From Microbacteriaceae bacterium (GTDB lineage: Bacteria > Actinomycetota > Actinomycetes > Actinomycetales > Microbacteriaceae): a stretch of 7,839 nt of DNA. The notes under the pieces are model-generated. The model saw nothing but the letters and a program-made list of their open reading frames with translations. It did no database searches and had not been told where the DNA came from. Location: contig JAUZFY010000094.1 in the NCBI GenBank assembly GCA_030840185.1, positions 1-7,839 of the forward strand, read 5' to 3'. Of this stretch, positions 5,097-7,839 are shown piece after piece (the first letter of the stretch is position 1; every line of letters starts with the position of its first letter). The translations under genes and the position numbers were made by a program.

Positions 5097-6572
5097 ATGG
5101 CTGACAACAACGCCCAGGCGCCTCGCGCGACGACCAATCGCTCGACCGTTCCGGTGTCCGACACGTTCAAGGACTACATCTCGAGCAACTGGGCGGAGCG
5201 ACCCGAGTCGCTACCCGCACCGAGAGAGCAGGCGTCCTACGCGGCGCAGCGGCGAGCCAGGATTTCGGCGCTTTATCCCGGAAAACTGCTCATCGTGCCC
5301 GCCGGCGCAGCGAAAGTGCGGTCCAATGACACGGACTACGCCTACCGCGCGCACTCCGCGTTTTCCCACCTCACCGGTTGGGCGAGCGACGCCGTGCCGG
5401 GCAGCGTCCTCGTGCTCCAGCCGGCGGCGAGCGGCCACGAGGCTACTCTCTACTTCCGCAAGGCGGCCGGGCGGGACTCCGATGAGTTCTACGCCAATCC
5501 GGAGATCGGCGAATTCTGGACCGGGCCGCGGCCATCGCTCTCGCACGTCGCCCAGGACCTCGGGCTGCTCACGGCCGACCTCGCCGAGTTCGATCGGGTG
5601 CTCGACTCGGTAGACCACAACACCGTGATCCTCCGCGACGGCGACCGCGACCTCACCGACCAGGTCGACGGTCGTCGGCTGCTCGTCGCTGACGCGGAAT
5701 CGCTCGAGGTCGATGCCGACGCGACCTTCGCTCGCGACCTGTCCGAGCTGCGACTGGTCAAGGACGAGTTCGAGATCGCGCAAATGCGGCTCGCCGTGGC
5801 CGCGACGCATAAGGGTTTTGACGACGTGGTCGCCGACCGACCGGCGATCATCGCGCACCCGCGCGGCGAGCGGCTGGTCGAGGGCACGTTCAACCGGCGC
5901 GCCAGAGCGGAGGGCTACGCGGTCGGGTACGACACCATTGCGGCGTCTGGCCCGCACGCGTGCATCCTGCACTGGACCCGCAACGACGGACCGGTCGTCC
6001 CTGGAGATCTGATCCTCATGGACGCCGGCATCGAACTAGAAAGCCTGTACACCGCAGATATCACCCGGACACTGCCGATCAACGGCGTCTTCAGCCCGAC
6101 GCAACGTCTGGTGTACGAGGCGGTGCGGGAGGCAGCGGATGCCGCGTTCGCCATCGTTCGCCCCGGCATCCGCTTTCGGGAGATTCACGCCGCCGCGATG
6201 CGCGTCATCGCCACGAAGACCGCGGAGTGGGGGTTCCTCCCGGTGACCGCCGAGGAATCGATCAAGCCGGAGAACCAGTTCCACCGCCGCTACATGGTGC
6301 ACGGGACCTCCCACCACCTCGGCATCGACGTGCACGATTGCGCTGCGGCTAGGCGGGACCTGTACCTGGATGGAATCCTCGAGCCAGGAATGGTGTTCAC
6401 CATCGAGCCCGGTCTCTACCTGCAGCCTGACGACCTCACCGTTCCCGAGGAATTCCGCGGCATCGGGGTGCGCATCGAGGACAACATCCTCGTGACCGAG
6501 TCTGGCGCGGAGAACCTGTCGGTCGCCATTCCGCGCACCGCGGATGACGTGGAGGCCTGGCTGCGAACGTAG
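5097..6572 (+). CDS. pepP: Xaa-Pro aminopeptidase (aminopeptidase P, M24B)
   Basis: Cytoplasmic metallopeptidase that removes an N-terminal residue preceding proline. The 491-residue protein has an AMP_N domain (about 30-170, with VRSNDTDYAYRAHSAFSHLTG at 74-94) and a C-terminal pita-bread M24 domain (about 220-485). By comparison with E. coli PepP, the metal ligands are D309 (MDAGIE), D321 (TADITRT), H406 (HGTSHHLG), E437 (TIEPG) and E461 (RIEDN). Supporting active-site His are H292, H402 and H413. All are present, so it should be active. The open frame extends upstream to an ATG at 4980, but the ATG at 5097 is preferred: it gives the MADNN start, fits the family's N-terminus, has a -10-like hexamer 6 nt upstream, and avoids overlap with the small gene. 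It is convergent with the stress protein gene, 24 bp away. Confidence 0.93.
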   Translation: MADNNAQAPRATTNRSTVPVSDTFKDYISSNWAERPESLPAPREQASYAAQRRARISALYPGKLLIVPAGAAKVRSNDTDYAYRAHSAFSHLTGWASDAVPGSVLVLQPAASGHEATLYFRKAAGRDSDEFYANPEIGEFWTGPRPSLSHVAQDLGLLTADLAEFDRVLDSVDHNTVILRDGDRDLTDQVDGRRLLVADAESLEVDADATFARDLSELRLVKDEFEIAQMRLAVAATHKGFDDVVADRPAIIAHPRGERLVEGTFNRRARAEGYAVGYDTIAASGPHACILHWTRNDGPVVPGDLILMDAGIELESLYTADITRTLPINGVFSPTQRLVYEAVREAADAAFAIVRPGIRFREIHAAAMRVIATKTAEWGFLPVTAEESIKPENQFHRRYMVHGTSHHLGIDVHDCAAARRDLYLDGILEPGMVFTIEPGLYLQPDDLTVPEEFRGIGVRIEDNILVTESGAENLSVAIPRTADDVEAWLRT

Positions 6573-6578
6573 GGCGTG

Positions 6579-6593
6579 CGCGCCTCGTGCGCG
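6579..6593. terminator. Short GC hairpin between convergent genes (weak terminator candidate)
   Basis: CGCGC (6579-6583) and GCGCG (6589-6593) can form a 5-bp stem with a 5-nt loop inside the 24-bp gap between the aminopeptidase P and stress protein genes. There is no U run on either strand. It is the only candidate in the gap, and the call is weak. Confidence 0.25.
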
Positions 6594-6596
6594 AGA

Positions 6597-7091
6597 TTAC
6601 CGGACGTCGGGGCGTGCCAGCACGTCCTGCGCCTTGGATAGCAGCGCCGGTTCGACGACGATCTCATATTTGCTGGCAAGCACCTGGTGGGTCGAGGTGA
6701 AGTCGCGTGTTCGGCGGTTGACGGCGTAGGTCACGATCCCGAATAGCATCCCGAAGCCCGCACCGATGATGGCCGCAGCGCCAACGTAGAGCAGCGCGTT
6801 TGGCGTCGTTGTGAAGAGGAACAGCACGATGCCGAAGAACAGCCCGAGCCAGGCACCGCTTGCGGCTCCGGCCCCGGCCGCCTTACCGTACGTCAGTTTT
6901 CCGGTGACCCGTTCGACCGTCTTCAGGTCGCTCCCGACGATGGAGACCTGCGTGACAGCGAAGTCGGCGTGCGCAAGCCTGTCGACCACCGCTTGCGCCT
7001 CGAAGTATGTGTCGTACGTGCCGAGCACGTCCCCCTTCGGAAGCGTCGGAACTGGGCGGCCGCGGGATGCGAGGGGGCTTTGGTTGCTCAT
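6597..7091 (-). CDS. YflT/GSP17M-like general stress protein with two TM segments
   Basis: The 164-residue protein has an N-terminal alpha/beta domain (about 15-65) of the YflT/general stress protein 17M type: DVLGTYDTYFEAQAVVDRL, then FAVTQVSIVGSDLKTVERVTGKLTYGKAA. Two hydrophobic segments follow, about 71-93 and 100-124, rich in Gly and Ala with glycine-zipper spacing (GKAAGAGAASGAWLG), then a soluble tail ending in a VLASKYEIVVEPALLSKAQDVL segment. Members are linked to general or heat stress; the biochemical role is unknown. The start is set at the ATG at 7091 because GATAAT lies 6 nt upstream of it. A GTG at 7115 would add eight residues but would place that hexamer inside the gene. It is divergent from the PRC-barrel/MgtE-N gene, an arrangement I recall for Rv1234 and Rv1232c in Mycobacterium. 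Confidence 0.82.
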   Translation of the reverse strand: MSNQSPLASRGRPVPTLPKGDVLGTYDTYFEAQAVVDRLAHADFAVTQVSIVGSDLKTVERVTGKLTYGKAAGAGAASGAWLGLFFGIVLFLFTTTPNALLYVGAAAIIGAGFGMLFGIVTYAVNRRTRDFTSTHQVLASKYEIVVEPALLSKAQDVLARPDVR

Positions 7092-7097
7092 GCTGTC

Positions 7098-7103
7098 ATT
7101 ATC
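7098..7103 (-). promoter_or_regulatory. -10 hexamer of the stress protein gene
   Basis: On the minus strand GATAAT is followed by six bases (GACAGC) and then the ATG at 7091, a leaderless layout. A GGAGG overlaps it just upstream (minus strand, 7102-7106) but is 11 nt from the ATG, too far for an ideal ribosome binding site. Confidence 0.5.
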
Positions 7104-7125
7104 CTCCGCACTCACCCACTGGGTC

Positions 7126-7131
7126 TAAGTT
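7126..7131 (+). promoter_or_regulatory. -10 hexamer of the PRC-barrel/MgtE-N gene
   Basis: TAAGTT is followed by six bases (AGATCT) and then the GTG at 7138. It faces away from the stress-gene hexamer, with 22 bp between them, so the expected -35 region of each overlaps the -10 of the other. Confidence 0.5.
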
Positions 7132-7137
7132 AGATCT

Positions 7138-7839
7138 GTGAGCGCCGCGAGAGTCTTCGTCGCCCGACTGGCCGGGTGCTCCGTTTTCGACCCCGCGGGC
7201 GACAAGGTCGGCCGGGTTCGCGACGTCCTCGTTGTCTACCGGCAGAAGGAACCGCCGCGCGTGGTTGGCCTCATTGTCGAGGTGCCAGGCAAGAGGCGCG
7301 TGTTCGTGTCGATCGGACGGGTGACGAGCTTCGGCTCCGGCCAGGTCATCACCACCGGCCTTATCAACCTTCGCCGATTCGAACAGCGCGGCGGCGAGGT
7401 TCGGGTTATCGCTGAGATGCTCGGTCGTCAGGTCGCCCTCGTCGACAAGTCCGGAACGGCCACGATCGAGGATGTCGCCATCGAGGAGAGCGGTCCCGGG
7501 GAGTGGGCGGTCACCGAGCTCTTCCTCCGTCGCCCAAAGACGAGCGCCTCGCCGTTTGCCAAGGGAGCGACCTTCTTCGCCAAGTGGTCCGACGTGCGCG
7601 AGCGGTCGACAGGCGAGGCTCAGTCGGCGACCCAGTTGCTCGCCACCTACGAGGATCTGCTGCCGGCCGACCTCGCGAACGCCATGCTCGACCTGCCCGA
7701 GCAGCGGATGCTCGAGGTCGCCGGCGAGCTGCCCGACGAGCGCCTGGCGGACGTGCTCGAGGAGATGCCCGAGTCGTCCGGCGCCCGGATCCTGGCCGCG
7801 CTCGGCGACCACCGCGCCGCCGACGTGCTGGAGGCGATG
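7138..7839 (+). CDS. PRC-barrel and MgtE-N domain protein (partial, runs off the window)
   Basis: Only the first 234 codons are present. Residues 8-80 look like a PRC-barrel-type beta domain (LAGCSVFDPAGDKVGRVRDV and following strands). A second similar unit spans about 94-140 (MLGRQVALVDKSGTATIEDV). From ~165 an acidic alpha-helical superhelix of the MgtE N-terminal type begins: TQLLATYEDLLPADLANAML, LPEQRMLEVAGELPDERLADVLEEM, and SSGARILAALGDHRAADVLEAM at the edge. In MgtE this domain, with following CBS domains, senses Mg2+ in the cytoplasm. Here the protein starts with PRC-type units, as in the actinobacterial Rv1232c-like family, which I recall as lacking the transport channel. CBS domains are expected just past the window but are not visible. 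GTG at 7138 is chosen for the -10 hexamer 6 nt upstream and the immediate start of homology. Confidence 0.85.
   Translation, partial: MSAARVFVARLAGCSVFDPAGDKVGRVRDVLVVYRQKEPPRVVGLIVEVPGKRRVFVSIGRVTSFGSGQVITTGLINLRRFEQRGGEVRVIAEMLGRQVALVDKSGTATIEDVAIEESGPGEWAVTELFLRRPKTSASPFAKGATFFAKWSDVRERSTGEAQSATQLLATYEDLLPADLANAMLDLPEQRMLEVAGELPDERLADVLEEMPESSGARILAALGDHRAADVLEAM

Noticed and set aside
5211..5972. Leftward 253-codon open frame inside the aminopeptidase P gene
   Set aside because: The plus strand carries all M24 motifs; the minus-strand translation is Arg/Glu/Val-rich shadow sequence.
7099..7812. Leftward 237-codon open frame opposite the PRC-barrel/MgtE-N gene
   Set aside because: It runs antisense through recognisable PRC and MgtE-N sequence and overlaps the promoters of the stress protein gene.

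Overview
This window looks like ordinary chromosomal sequence from a high-GC actinobacterium, most likely of the Microbacteriaceae. The grounds are strong G/C bias at third codon positions, TANNNT-type -10 hexamers placed 6-8 nt ahead of start codons (leaderless-type starts), and gene pairs familiar from actinobacteria: a MiaE-like/ferritin-like gene divergent from a DEAD-box helicase, and a YflT-like stress protein gene divergent from a PRC-barrel/MgtE-N protein gene. The family assignment is inference from recall. No phage, IS, toxin, CRISPR or biosynthetic genes were seen.

Layout, left to right. Bases 1-51 are probably the last codons of a rightward gene. Bases 52-289 hold no convincing gene but carry a 21-bp near-perfect inverted repeat (102-122 / 158-178). 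A leftward ferritin-like fold gene (290-1003) is divergent from a rightward DEAD-box RNA helicase gene (first in-frame ATG at 1203, end 2654). The helicase homology clearly begins upstream of that ATG, in frame, but no usual start codon exists there. This points to a frameshift, an error in the sequence, or a non-AUG start. The convergent gap to the next gene (2655-2822) holds three copies of a short palindromic (REP-like) element. A leftward PHP-domain phosphoesterase gene (2823-3674) is divergent, by 33 bp, from a rightward membrane-anchored endonuclease/exonuclease/phosphatase gene (3708-4721). A probable 61-codon gene with its own promoter and ribosome binding site (4843-5028) precedes a rightward aminopeptidase P gene (5097-6572). 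This converges, with a 24-bp gap, on a leftward two-TM YflT-like stress protein gene (6597-7091). The window ends inside a rightward PRC-barrel/MgtE-N-domain gene (7138 to the edge).

The genes form alternating divergent and convergent singletons, not an operon. A loose theme is nucleic-acid metabolism: a relative of a tRNA-modifying enzyme, an RNA helicase, a PHP nuclease/phosphatase and an EEP phosphoesterase. The rest is housekeeping: proline-specific peptidase, stress protein and magnesium-linked sensor. I see no strong case for a new system. The best second looks are the helicase 5' end, the degenerate metal site of the ferritin-like protein, the palindromic repeats at two convergent junctions, the small gene at 4843, and the regular leaderless-type promoter layout.
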